From the NCBI GenBank assembly GCA_025558095.1, contig JAIVFI010000001.1, positions 448,501 through 512,500 on the forward strand: a stretch of 64,000 nt of DNA, in the 5' to 3' direction. Below the pieces are notes generated by a model. The model worked only from the letters and a program-made list of their open reading frames with translations, was not told where the DNA came from and did no database searches. This document shows positions 32,208 through 43,262 of the stretch, in pieces. This stretch comes from Hyaloraphidium curvatum (Eukaryota > Monoblepharomycota > Hyaloraphidiomycetes > Hyaloraphidiales > Hyaloraphidiaceae). A program made the translations under genes and the position numbers. How positions within the stretch are numbered: the first letter of the stretch is position 1; each line of letters opens with the position of its first letter.

Positions 32208-32852
32208 GGCGGTGGAAGCCCCGGAGATCGCCGTACCAGACAAAAGAAGCAATCTCATCCGACATTCCTCTGTACATTCCAGACTTATGGCTTCCTGAAC
32301 AACTCGTCGGTTAGATGTGCGTCTGAAGGTTATCGTTCGCGCCCACCCACGCTGGTCAAGCCAGGGCCAAAGATCCTCGAGAGTCCGATTTGGACGTGCG
32401 CCGATCCGTCGTCGCCGGCGCGGGGCCGAGCCGGCCGTCGAAGCACTGGCGTCCTGCCTGACCACCGCCCAATTGCACAGACGGCGGCCCGGTACGGGGC
32501 TCCATTCCGCCGGGTGGTTTGCCGCTCCGGGCGGTCGGATCGGGCGGGACGACAGCGTGCGCGGGCGGCGGGGTGAGGGTGGGTCCTTCCGGACACCAGC
32601 CGTCTGAACTAGCCGCCCGCTCTGCCCTCGCGTCGCCCCCTGGCAGGTTCGGGGACGAGGGAGGGGCGGAAAGATGGCGGTCTTTTGCTCTTCGGCTTGG
32701 TTTTGCGGGCATCATCGGTCGATCTGGCGGGCTGCAGCGTGGGCGGATTCCCGACCTCGGGGCCAGGCGGTTTTTTTTCTTCGGTCAAAGAGCTCCCGAG
32801 TGGTCGGCGGGCGGGGTCGATCTTTCCCCGTCTTCGTCATCACGGTTCGAGG
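32208..32852. other. Intergenic, nothing recognised
   Basis: Promoter space of the secreted protein gene at 32853, with a T run near 32770. No gene or repeat was seen. Confidence 0.4.
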
Positions 32853-35061
32853 ATGCGCGCCGCGGCGCTGCTCGCCCTGAGCGTCCTCGCGCTCGCCGCC
32901 GCCGCCACGGCCGACCGAGAGCCCCCGCCGGCGCGGCTGCCCGCGCTCCCCGGCAGCGGATCGCGCGCCGGCCGGCTGTTCGACCGGCGCCTCGCGCGTG
33001 GGCCGGCCGGCCCCGCGGCGCCCGCGGACGCGTCCGCCGACTTGGTGCCGGTGCGGGGCGCGCTCGCCACGCAGGTCGTCTTCTTCGGTGTCAACGGCTG
33101 CCCCGAGATCGGCTCCGGGATGGGCAACTTCTCCTTCAGGGTCCGCGCGCTCTTCCACCCCGGTTACTCCTGCGAGGAGGTCTTCCCCCCGCCGTTCGTC
33201 AGCGGCGAGTGCGACACCCTGTTCTCCGACCCCCGGTTCCCGGGCTCGTTCGTCACGGGGTGCGTCGACGGCGCAGAAGGCCTGCCCGTGTCGACCAACG
33301 GCGTCGTCGGATGGCACCTCGGACCCACCGTGCCCGAGGCCCTGATGCAGTGTGGGTGGCGCCGCCCCCGGCGCGGGACCGCGACTGACCGGGCCCGCAG
33401 ACAACCTGACCTATATCATGTACTACCTGGAGAGCTGCATTTGGCCCGTGCAATTCGCCCTCTCGAGCGAAATCACCTTCGTGGGTCCCGCCGCCGTTTT
33501 GCTCCCGCCCAACGGCCTCACCCGCGGCCGCCTCCCACCAAGTACACGCCCGAGGTGTGGGAAACCACGGCCAAGTCCCCCAAGCACTCGCCACTGTGCA
33601 CCAACAGCCCCGGCGATTCCATCTGCTTCGCCCAACCCTTCGATCCGGACTTCGCGGGCAGGGTCGAGACCTGCGGTGCCCTCGCGCTTGCCGACAACCT
33701 GATCACGCCGACGTCGACGGCGACGCCGGTGACCACCCAGGTGCGCCGGGTCCGGCGGCCGCCCGGCCGCCAGCTAACCTTCCGCCCCGCGGCAGACGCG
33801 CACCGCGGAGCCGACGCCGACGGGCAAGGTCATCATGTACCGGATCGAGTACGGGAGCACGTGGGATTGTCCCGACGTCGGTCGGTCCCCCGGCATGCCT
33901 GTGCCGCCGCTTGCTGATGCCGCGTCCCCAGAGTCCCTCTTCAACGGCACGGACGTTTCGGAAGTCGTCGGGTACACGGTCACGGACTCCCGCCGGGAGC
34001 TCTGCAGACTGGATGACGGCACGTCGGTGTTCAACACGACGGCCAGGATCTGCGTGTCGGAAAAGCCGTTCGAGACCATGGCCGCGATCGTGTGGTGCGA
34101 GGAGAAGGCGGACTTTCCCGTGAGCCCCGAGGGCGTAGCCGGCGATCCGTTCGGCGGGCCGATCCCGCAGAAGATCCTGGATCGTAGGATGTCCCGCGCC
34201 CGCCCCGCGCGTCGTGCAGGCTGACCTGCCCCCCGATCCGCAGATCCACTGGCTTACAGCGAGGTTCTCGCCGAGACAAACGGAGTGGCGGACTGCCCCC
34301 CTTCCGCCTTCACACCCGCGTCCGTCTACCTCTCCCTCGCGGTTTTCTTCCCGCGGAGCTACGCCGCCGGCTTTGCCACCCTGCTCGGCTTCCTCCCGGG
34401 CCAGGACCCCGCTCTATGCGGCACCCCCGACGCCTTCGGATGCACCGTCCGCCGCTCGACGAGCAAGCTGCAGGGCTGCGGCCCGTTGTGTGCGTGCACC
34501 CCGCCCGCGGCGCGCAGTCAGCCCCCCGCCCCGCTGACCCGCGCCGTCCCCGTGCAGCCCTGCACCAGAACCTGTTGCTCCCCCCCGGATCGCTCCAAAC
34601 CAGGACGGTAGGCTGTCCCCGCGCCCACCCGGTCGTCCGGAGAGCTGACCGCAACGGCGCCTACACCCCGCCAGGCCACGACGACCCGGACGAGCAGCGC
34701 GACGCCGACCACGGGCACCCCGACCGTGCCACCCTCCACGGACACAATCACCGTCACCGCCACGAGCGTCTCGACGACGACGGCCACCGCGGTTTCCACG
34801 TCCACGGTGTCGGTCGCGGGGACCACCGTCATCAGCACGGTTTCCGTGCCCACTACGGTCACCGTGCCCAGGACGCTCTTCTCCACCTCGACGCGGACGT
34901 CGACGTCCACCAGGACGCTCAGGCTGACCCGGACCCGCCTCGTCACGGTCGCCAGGACCACCGTCGTCAGGGTGGTCACGAAAAAGGTCACGGCGACCAG
35001 GATCGGGACCGTCAGGGTGACAGTCACCAGGACGGCCACGATCGCCAAGCGCCGGCGATGA
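32853..35061 (+). CDS. Secreted Thr-rich surface protein, unknown domains
   Basis: Seven exons (32853-33351, 33401-33480, 33543-33740, 33796-34183, 34244-34489, 34558-34607, 34675-35061) sum to exactly 616 codons. A signal peptide (MRAAALLALSVLALAAAATA) is followed by a Cys-containing globular part with sequons (GNFSF, YNLTY, FNGTD, FNTTA) that I cannot assign to a family. The last exon is almost entirely Thr/Val/Ser, alternating as in ITVTATSVSTTTATAV, and ends in AKRRR. The layout resembles the tail of the protease at 20593 and the linkers of the mosaic protein at 8212. Probably wall-associated. Confidence 0.7.
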
Positions 35062-35756
35062 GGAGGGGCGGATGGAGGGAGGGGGACCGTGGACGGGCGG
35101 GGCATGCGTCGGAATGCGGGGGTACGTGCGCCGCCATTGGCGGCTCGCGCCCGCAAATTCTTTGGGAACCGAAGCCCGCAAGCATCAAGATCGTCGATCA
35201 TCCGGTTTTTTGGATTGCCAAGATTGCCAAGAGAACCAGGATCGCAAGACATACGAAAAGCATCCCAACCTGCAGCCATCCGCGGACCGTCGTTCCCGGT
35301 CGTCATTCCTCCCCGATCTCCCCGTCCTCCGCGGTGTCCACCTCCATCTCCGCCTCCCTCGCCGCCTCCTGCGCGGTGCCAACGGGGGTTCCGCGGTGCT
35401 GTCCGAGGAGCCCTTCTTCGACCCGTCGAGGGGCGAGGCGAGGGAGATCGTGGATGCCGAAACATACCTGGCCGAGGTCGGCAAGCCGAGCAAGCTGCGG
35501 AATGGGGCCGTGGACGTGGGAATCAACGGGCAGGGTCAGTAGAGCATTGTCACCCTCGGTGCAATTGGAAGTCGCAAATCCACGACGGATCCCTATGTTT
35601 TCGATGCTGGGATGCCGTAGTGAGCGGTCGGGTCGGGGAAACAAGGAGACAGCGGCCCTCGCGCTTTTTCTGCGCGGGCGCGGCCGATCTCCGAATTTCC
35701 GGCATCCCGCACATACCTCCCCCCGGATCCCTGCACCCTCCGCGACTTTCCCAGAA
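35062..35756. other. Intergenic with TauD exon remnant
   Basis: Between the secreted protein and the first P450. It contains the TauD fragment at 35389-35542; the rest holds nothing recognisable. Confidence 0.45.
35389..35542 (+). pseudogene. Orphan copy of the TauD last exon
   Basis: Translates to SAVLSEEPFFDPSRGEAREI and on to a TAG, closely matching the final exon of the dioxygenase at 32053-32207 (VAVLSEEPFFDPSRGEVREI). The stretch KLRNGA and the final INGQ are also shared. A few bases are lost at its left end, and no other TauD exon precedes it. It looks like a partial gene duplication that carries no active site. Confidence 0.75.
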
Positions 35757-37793
35757 ATGATCCTGCTAATCGCGGTCGCCGCGGCCGCGCTCGCTCTTGT
35801 CTACCTCGCATGGCGCTACCCTGACCGCGCCGCCTTCACCCCCGACATGCCGCGAGCGAAGCCGGCCCCGGGCGGCATCCCGATCTTCGGGCACGCGTTT
35901 TCGCTGCGCAAGTTCCTCCCCACCTTCCACGAGACCATTCTCGAGTGGTAAGAACGTCTTCTGCGGCAGGATGGCATGGGCTGACAACCCGGCCAGGGCG
36001 CAGAAGCACGGGGACGTCGTGCGGATGAGCGCCTGGGTGCCGGGGATCCTCCGGCAGGACGGCATCTGGACGTTCGACGTCAAAGACATCGAGCACGTGC
36101 TGCGGGACCCGTACTTGTTCGAGAAGGGCGAGTTCATGAGGACGAACCTGACCGAGCTGCTGGGACGGGGGATCTTCAACTCGGACGGGAACCACTGGTA
36201 CGTGGGCGGCCGCTGGCTCGACATGCACAGGAATCAGTCTAACGGGGGTGTGATCGCCGACAGGAAGGTCCAGCGCAAGGTCTCGGCCGTGCGTTTCCCG
36301 CTCTCCTTGTGCTCCGTACCTGTTGGCCCTGACTGCTCACCTTCGGCCCAGAACATCTTCAACGTCCGGGCATTCCGCGACGCCTATGTGCCCATCTTCG
36401 CCATTGACGCCACCCGCTTGCGCTCGCATCTTGAAGCCGTCGCTGCGCGGCTGGGTTCTTTCGTGGACGTGCAGGACCTGCTGCTGAGGTCTACCATGGA
36501 CAGCTTTGTGAAGCTGAGCATGTCGTACGACGTGGGGAACCTCGAGGGAATTGGCTCGTTCGACACCGAAGGCCGATACGTGGGGTTCCGTGGTGGCACG
36601 CCGACTCCACCATCTGACGTGCCCCCGGTCAACAGAAGCTGCACCACGTTCCCTTTTCCACAGCCCTCGACAATCTCAACGCCTTCTGCATCCGCCGCAC
36701 GGGAAACCCATTCTGGCCCGTGCTCGAGCGGCTCAACGGCGGGATCGAGCAGGTGCAGGCGTGGAGGTCGACCGTGGACGGGCTGACGGGGCAAATCGTG
36801 GCCGAAAAGAGGGCGAGGAGGGCGGGGGGGAAGATGCAGGGGGAGGGGAAGGATCTGCTCGACTGTGGGGCTCGGTGGCAGTGCTGGGATGTGCGCGGGC
36901 CTGACCGACGCGCGCAGTCTTCATGGACACGACGAACGAGGACGCCTCAGAGGTAACGGACGAGAAGCTCAAGGACATGGCGGGTTGACCAATCGCGGGC
37001 GACGTCGGTGGTTGTCTCATCGATCTCACCTCAGGTCCGGAACATGATCATCGCCGGACGCGACACGACGGCGCAGACGCTTTCCTGGGTCGCGTACCGC
37101 ATGAGCAGTGGGTCTCCGCTCTCCGCGTGACGCCGTTTGTGCTCATGCCGCCCCATACCAGTGCACCCGGAGGTCGCCGACCGCATGCGCGAGGAAATGG
37201 ACGCCGTGCTCGGGTCCGACAAGAACGCCCTCCCCTCGTACCAGGACATCCCCTCGCTCCGCTACACCCTTGCCGTCTTCCTCGAGACCCTTAGGCTGCA
37301 CAGCAACGTGCCCATGAACGTCAAGATCGCCACCGCCGACACCGTGCTGCCCGGCACCGGCACGCCCATCAAGGCGGGGCAACGCGTGCGGTTCAGCACG
37401 TTCGCGATGGGCAGGCTCGAGAGGGTGTGGGGGCCGGATGCGGGTGAGTTCAAGCCGGGGAGGTGGCTGGACGAGAAGGGGGGGTTGCGGAGGGAGGATT
37501 CGTTCAAGTTTGCGGCGTTCAACGCGGGGCCTCGTATTGTGGGTTCGAACTGCTCGCCTCGCAAACGCCCGTTGACGTCTTTGCCCCCTTGTTTCCAGTG
37601 CCTGGGGATGGACATGGCCAAACAGGAGGCGGTCGTGCTCATGTGTGCCCTGTTCCGGCGGTTCCGCCTGCGGGTAGTGCGCGAGGACGACCCGGAAAAG
37701 TGGGGGGACTACGAGGGGCGCAGGGGGAGGTACGATCTGCAGGCGACGTTGGCGGTGCGCAAGGCGCTGGATGTGGTGGTGGAAACTGTCTAG
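35757..37793 (+). CDS. Cytochrome P450, CYP52/63/86-like (upstream copy of tandem pair)
   Basis: Nine exons (35757-35947, 35997-36197, 36264-36288, 36352-36579, 36636-36864, 36918-36979, 37035-37107, 37162-37538, 37599-37793) give 526 residues. An N-terminal anchor (MILLIAVAAAALALVYLAW) is followed by the I-helix AGRDTTAQT, the ExxR motif ETLRL and the heme motif FNAGPRI-CLG, split by the last intron. The sequence around KIATADTVLPGTGTPIKAGQ is typical of fatty-acid and alkane omega-hydroxylases of the ER. Two oddities: an intron at 36198-36263 absent from the neighbour, and a GC instead of GT donor at 36980. The protein is otherwise intact. Confidence 0.88.
37162..37770 (+). repeat. Nearly identical P450 3' block, copy 1
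   Basis: Exons 8-9 and the intron between them match 39376-39984 with five base differences that I can see. Flanking sequence on both sides is clearly diverged. Confidence 0.95.
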
Positions 37794-38033
37794 GAGTGGG
37801 CCGGCCTGCAGTTGTTGCGCAGCAGCCGGAACTGATGGGATGGTGGTCGGACTCTGCAGCAACGAGTGCGCTTCCTTGAGTGCGATCGAATGTCGGCCGC
37901 ACGACGTCGGGCGATTGATGTCATGGAACGGCCGCCCGCGGTCGGCGGGTTCGGCGATCGGAATGTGCGCGGGCGGGCGGCTCGACTGTCCGCAACCACC
38001 CAACTTTCCCCGATCCCCTTGCCGCACCCCGCG

Positions 38034-40007
38034 ATGCTCCTCCTCGTCGCGGCCGCTCTGGGCGTCCTCTTTGTGGCGTACCTCGCGTGGCGGTACCCCG
38101 ACCGCGCGGCCTTCACGCCCGACATGCCCGACGCCAAGATGATGCCCGGCGGCGTGCCGATCTTCGGGCACGCGTTCGCGATGCGGAATTTCCTGCCCGT
38201 CTTCCACGAGATGGTTTTGGACCTGTGAGCACCGCGTTGGCCGGGATGCGCGGGGGCTGACCCGTCCCGAGGGCGCGGGAGCACGGGGACGTGCTGAGGA
38301 TGTCGGCGTGGGTGCCCGGCATCCTGGCGCAGGACGGCGTGTGGACGTTCGACGTCCGCGACATCGAGCACGTGCTGCGGGATCCTTATTTGTTTGAGAA
38401 GGGGGCGTTCATGAAGAAGAACCTGACGGAGCTGTTCGGGCGCGGGATCTTCATCTCCGACGGGAACCACTGGAAGGTCCAGCGCAAGATTTCGGCCGTG
38501 GGTTCCATGCTCGCCCTGGGCCGGCAGCTCCGAGACTCACCGCCCCTCCACGCAGAACATCTTCAACGTCCGCGCCTTCCGCGACGCCTACGTGCCCATC
38601 TTTGCTGCCGACGGCGCGCGGTTGCGGTCGCACCTTGCCGCCGTCGCCGCGCGCCCTGGGTCTTTCGTGGACGTGCAGGAGCTGCTGCTGCGGAGCACCA
38701 TGGACAGCTTCGTCAAGCTGAGCATGTCGTACGATGTGGGCAACCTGGAGGGGACGGGAACGTTCGATGCCGAGGGCCGCTACGTGGGTTGTCCGACGGC
38801 CGGCTCAGAATTCGCCTCATCGAGACCCGCTTCGGGGGAACAGAAACTCCACGACGTCCCCTTCTCCACCGCACTCGACAGCATCAACGCCTACTGCATC
38901 CGCCGCGCCGGAAACCCCCTCTGGCCGGTGCTGGAGCGGTTCAACGGCGGACACGAGAGGGTGCGGGCGTGGAGGGAGACGGTGGACGGGCTGACGGGGC
39001 GGATCGTGGAGGGGAAGAGGGCAAGGAGGGGGGCGGGAAAGGGAGAGGTGGGAAAGGGGGAGGGCGAGGGGAAGGATCTGCTCGATTGTGGGTCGCCGTG
39101 GGTGCGGATCGGAGTGAGGGCTGACCGACGCTGGCAGTCTTTATGGACACGGTGAACGACGACGGGTCCGAGGTCACGGACGAGCAGCTCAAGGACATGG
39201 TGGGCTTCGCTCTGCTCCTCGGCACGTCGCCATGCTGATGGGTTCCACTCCAGGTCCGAAACATGATCATCGCCGGGCGCGACACGACCGCGCAGACGCT
39301 TTCCTGGGTCGTCTACCGCATGAGCAGTGAGTCTTGCTTTCGCTGCTTTGCGGCATGCCCTCACACCCATATCAGTGCACCCGGAGGTCGCCGACCGCAT
39401 GCGCGAGGAAATGGACGCCGTGCTCGGGTCCGACAAGAACGCCCTCCCCTCGTACCAGGACATCCCCTCGCTCCGCTACACCCTTGCCGTCTTCCTCGAG
39501 ACCCTTAGGCTGCACAGCAACGTGCCCATGAACGTCAAGATCGCCACCGCCGACACCGTGCTGCCCGGCACCGGCACGCCCATCAAGGCGGGGCAACGCG
39601 TGCGGTTCAGCACGTTCGCGATGGGCAGGCTCGAGAGGGTGTGGGGGCCGGATGCGGGTGAGTTCAAGCCGGGGAGGTGGCTGGACGAGAAGGGGGGGTT
39701 GCGGAGGGAGGATTCGTTCAAGTTTGCGGCGTTCAACGCCGGGCCTCGTATTGTGGGTTCGAACTGCTCGCCTCGCAAACGGCCGTTGACGTCTTTGCCC
39801 CCTTGTTTCCAGTGCCTGGGGATGGACATGGCCAAACAAGAGGCGGTCGTGCTCATGTGTGCCCTGTTCCGGCGGTTCCGCCTGCGGGTAGTGCGCGAGG
39901 ACGACCCGGAAAAGTGGGGGGACTACGAGGGGCGCAGGGGGCGGTACGATCTGCAGGCGACGCTGGCGGTGCGCAAGGCGCTGGACGTGGAGGTCGATGC
40001 CATCTAG
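38034..40007 (+). CDS. Cytochrome P450, CYP52/63/86-like (downstream copy)
   Basis: Eight exons (38034-38224, 38272-38497, 38556-38783, 38844-39087, 39138-39199, 39254-39326, 39376-39752, 39813-40007) give 531 residues. Exon sizes equal those of the upstream copy, except that exons 2 and 3 are fused here and the fourth exon is 15 nt longer. The same motifs are present: MLLLVAAALGVLFVAYLAW anchor, AGRDTTAQT, ETLRL, FNAGPRI-CLG. The first half of the protein differs moderately from its neighbour, while the last 190 residues are almost the same. It has its own 240-bp upstream region, so it is likely transcribed separately. Confidence 0.9.
39376..39984 (+). repeat. Nearly identical P450 3' block, copy 2
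   Basis: Counterpart of 37162-37770. The match starts exactly at the exon border after the intron acceptor and fades in the last 25 bp of the coding sequence. Confidence 0.95.
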
Positions 40008-40127
40008 TGTTGGGTTGGATGGTCGGAAATGGACCGCATTGGCCTCGATCGGCGGTCGTCTGTTTGGGAGGCTGATCGGAGCCGCCAACCGTCGGCGGGA
40101 CCGCGGCCCCCTGCGCGCCCGCCAAAC

Positions 40128-43100
40128 ATGCTCGGGTCCGCGGAGCCCGCGCCGCCGGCCGACCGTGCGGAAGAGCTCACGGGCGCGGCGCTCGAGGAGG
40201 CGCTGTTTGGCCCGTCCCTCTGCGGCCTCGTCGGAGAACCGCGCGCGGACGGCCCGTCGGAGCCCCGCAGAGAATGCGCGGATTCCGACCGTATCGCGTG
40301 TTTAGACCACATTGCGCACTTAAAGCAGACCGCGGAACTACCGGCGAATGAGCTCCTTAGCCCGACGGAGCAGCCTGAGCTGGTTGGGGACGCAAAATTG
40401 GCGGACGACGGTGCGGTTCAGGCGGGCAGGCCCGCCTCCCCAGCCGGGCAAGCCGAAGCGGGGTTGGACAACCTCCGGCAAGACGCACACGTAGTGGAAA
40501 TGCCGTTGACGCCGACGGACCTGGCCGAGGAGCTGGCCGGACAGGCCGAGCAGCCGTTCCAGGTCTTCGAGCTCGTGGAGGCCGAAGTCCCGCTGGAGCA
40601 CACCGAGGCCCACGAGCAGCAGGCCGAGTACGTCGAGCAGTTCCTGCAGGACGTCCAGCAGGCGCTGGAGGCCATGCATGCGGAGGAGATGACGGCCAGC
40701 TCGGCGGCCGAACTCGCCACGGAGGCACCGGCGGAGCAGGACGAACCCGGCGACCACGTCGAGGTCATGGACTTTGGGCACGTCGAGCTGCCTCGGGAGG
40801 ACTCACAGGCTGGACGGGTTCAGCACGTCGGGCAACATGTGGAGCTACAGGGGGCGGCGGAGATGGGGCATGGCGCGGGCGCCAGTTCGGTCGACAGATT
40901 CGAAGCCGACACCTCCTTGGCCCCCGCCCCGGTGGAGCAGATGGCCGCCCCCACCTTACCCGTGCTCCACCCCCGCACCGAAACCCGCATCTCCGCCGAG
41001 CTCGCCCTGGCCTTTGCCCTGGGCGCCGCCGTCCCCGGCGCGGCCCCCTGCCGCGGCCTCGTCGCGGTCGCCCCCGCCCTCCTCGCCCTCGGCGTGCCCT
41101 GGACCTCCGCAGTCGACGCCACCGCCGCGCTCGTCGACGCCACCGCCCCCGCGACCTTCGACGCCTTGCGCGACGGCCTCTTCGCCGACCCGGCCGAGAT
41201 GCACCGTCCCCTGCACATGCACGAGCCGGACCTCGTCCGCGCGACCGCAGAGCTCTTCGACGCGCCGCTGTGGCGACCCCCCGCCTTCTGCATTGCCGAC
41301 GTGCGCGCCACGGGTCACCCGCTCCCGGCAACTACGGTGCCCTTCCTCGCCGCGATCGTGCGCAGCATCGTGGGGCCGCCCGCGGTGCCGAACGACCTGT
41401 ATTCGAGCCTGGCGGCGTACGCGGGGGAGCACCTGGGGATGGTGCTGCCTATGGCCTCCGTGGAGCCGGGAGAGTCGAGGTCGGATGGCGCGGTCGGCGA
41501 GCCTGGCGGGGAGGCAATGGAGATCGTTGCCGGGCCTGCCCAGGACGCCGACTCGGGCGAGGGCCTCGACTTGGCCTTCCCTCCCCCTGCCGACGACAAC
41601 CTTGCTTTCGCCAGCGCCGCCCCTGCGCGCCTGCTTCCGCCCCTCCCGCTCCTCGCCCTCACCTCCGGCCCCTCCAGCTCCACCCCTCCCCCACTCTCCG
41701 CCACCCCGCCGCAGGACCCCCTCTCCCCCTCCCACCCCCGCTACCGCTCCGCCCGGCCGCGCCCCTCGGAACTCCTCGAGTCCGCCCCCCGCGCGCGGTA
41801 CGCCGACCTCATCCGCGAGGCCATACGGGCGTCGCCTTTGCGCGTGCTGGCGCTGCACGAGGTGTACGAGGCCGTGGGGGCGAAGGTCGCCGACCGGGGG
41901 CGGGACTGGAAGGTTCGTGTCGTCGCGCGTCCGCGGCGGCGCAGGGCGCTGACGTCCCCGCAGAAGAGCGTGCGTGACAACCTGGCGACGAAGCCCGGAT
42001 TCGTGCGCATCCCGGGACCGGACGGGCAGGACGTTCCCGGCGGATTCTGGGCCGTGAGGGGCGAGGAGGCCGCCGAGCGCGCGGCACCAGCCGTCCGCGC
42101 CCCCGTGGGCATGCATTCCAAGGGCGCCGGGAAGGAGCAGCGCAGCAGCGGGGGGGAGGTGCAGCAGCGGGTGCCCAGGAAGGAGCAGAGGCCCGCGGGG
42201 AAGGAGCAACGCCCTGCGAACGACACGGCGCAGCGGACCGCCGACTGCAAGCCTGTAACAAAGCCCGAGCGGCCAGCAGGAGAGGGGCAGCACGGCGGCA
42301 AGAAGGCGCAGCACGGCGCCAGGAAGGAGCAGCACGGCGCCAGGAAGGAGCAGCAAGACTCCCGCGCGGACCAGCTGCACGACCCGGAGAAGCGCCCGGC
42401 TGCTGCAACGGCTCAGGCGCCGTCTCCGGCCAAGAAGCGCCGCGTCATCGGGGAGGAGGAGGAGGGGACGGAGTCTTCCGGGGACGAGATGGCGGCCGCT
42501 GTGGGCTCCAAGGCTGCCGTTCGGCCTGCTCATGGCCTGGAGAATCGCAAGCCCGAGGCCAAGCGTGGTGGCGGCGGCGCGGCGGCACCCAAGCGCAAGG
42601 CCGCGGAGGCGCCGGCGCCGCAGCCTCGCCCGGCTCCGTTGATCCTGCGTCTGCCTTCCCTCGTGGGTGTCCAGGCGTCGGCGTCCGACACCCGATCTCC
42701 GATCGCCGTCGACACCCCGCTGCAAGTGCCCGGCCAACTTTGCTCGGCCCCGATCTCTGTGCCAGCCATCGGGTGGCCTGGCCCCGCAGCCCTTGCGTCG
42801 GCTCCTGCCCTTCTAATTGCCTCTCGTGCTCTGGATCTCGGCGCACCGGAAGATCGCGGTCCTGTGGGCGCCTTCTCGGCGGGACCGCTGGCCGGCCTGC
42901 ACCGCCGCGCCCCGCACCCAGCCCGAACCCCGATCGACGTCGTCGACCTGACGGACGAGCTGCGGAGCTCCTCGCCGCTCGCCTCCCCCGCTGCCTCCCC
43001 TCCCGCCTTCCCCCGCGCGGCGCGAATGTCGGGCACCCCGCCGGATCTCGGCCCCAGCGGCCCGCGGCGCCGCCCCTCCGCGCACCCCACGCCGCCGCCC

Positions 43101-43262
43101 GCCCCCGCCGCGGACCCGGAGATGGACAGGCTGAGGGCCGTCGCGGCTGACAAGAGCAGCATCGTTGCGTCGCTGCGGACCATGCTGTCGAAAGCCGAGG
43201 CGGCCGAGGCGGAGGCGGTGGATGCGTGCCTGCACAGGGCGCGGGAGGCGCGGGTCGGGTGA
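40128..43262 (+). CDS. Large forkhead-domain transcription factor
   Basis: One intron (41913-41963, 51 nt, in frame and without a stop) interrupts the forkhead domain right after DWK; the spliced protein has 1,027 residues. The domain (about 553-628) reads ARYADLIREAIRASPLRVLA, with LHEVYEAV, then SVRDNLATKPGFVRI and GGFWAV. It is preceded by a long Glu/Gln/Ala-rich region and followed by a Lys/Gln-rich part with ARKEQHG-type repeats, a basic PAKKRRV nuclear signal next to an acidic run, and a C-terminal helix. An upstream in-frame ATG at 40029 is only 22 nt from the P450 stop, so 40128 is preferred. A nuclear regulator of unknown targets. Confidence 0.8.
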   Translation: MLGSAEPAPPADRAEELTGAALEEALFGPSLCGLVGEPRADGPSEPRRECADSDRIACLDHIAHLKQTAELPANELLSPTEQPELVGDAKLADDGAVQAGRPASPAGQAEAGLDNLRQDAHVVEMPLTPTDLAEELAGQAEQPFQVFELVEAEVPLEHTEAHEQQAEYVEQFLQDVQQALEAMHAEEMTASSAAELATEAPAEQDEPGDHVEVMDFGHVELPREDSQAGRVQHVGQHVELQGAAEMGHGAGASSVDRFEADTSLAPAPVEQMAAPTLPVLHPRTETRISAELALAFALGAAVPGAAPCRGLVAVAPALLALGVPWTSAVDATAALVDATAPATFDALRDGLFADPAEMHRPLHMHEPDLVRATAELFDAPLWRPPAFCIADVRATGHPLPATTVPFLAAIVRSIVGPPAVPNDLYSSLAAYAGEHLGMVLPMASVEPGESRSDGAVGEPGGEAMEIVAGPAQDADSGEGLDLAFPPPADDNLAFASAAPARLLPPLPLLALTSGPSSSTPPPLSATPPQDPLSPSHPRYRSARPRPSELLESAPRARYADLIREAIRASPLRVLALHEVYEAVGAKVADRGRDWKVRVVARPRRRRALTSPQKSVRDNLATKPGFVRIPGPDGQDVPGGFWAVRGEEAAERAAPAVRAPVGMHSKGAGKEQRSSGGEVQQRVPRKEQRPAGKEQRPANDTAQRTADCKPVTKPERPAGEGQHGGKKAQHGARKEQHGARKEQQDSRADQLHDPEKRPAAATAQAPSPAKKRRVIGEEEEGTESSGDEMAAAVGSKAAVRPAHGLENRKPEAKRGGGGAAAPKRKAAEAPAPQPRPAPLILRLPSLVGVQASASDTRSPIAVDTPLQVPGQLCSAPISVPAIGWPGPAALASAPALLIASRALDLGAPEDRGPVGAFSAGPLAGLHRRAPHPARTPIDVVDLTDELRSSSPLASPAASPPAFPRAARMSGTPPDLGPSGPRRRPSAHPTPPPAPAADPEMDRLRAVAADKSSIVASLRTMLSKAEAAEAEAVDACLHRAREARVG

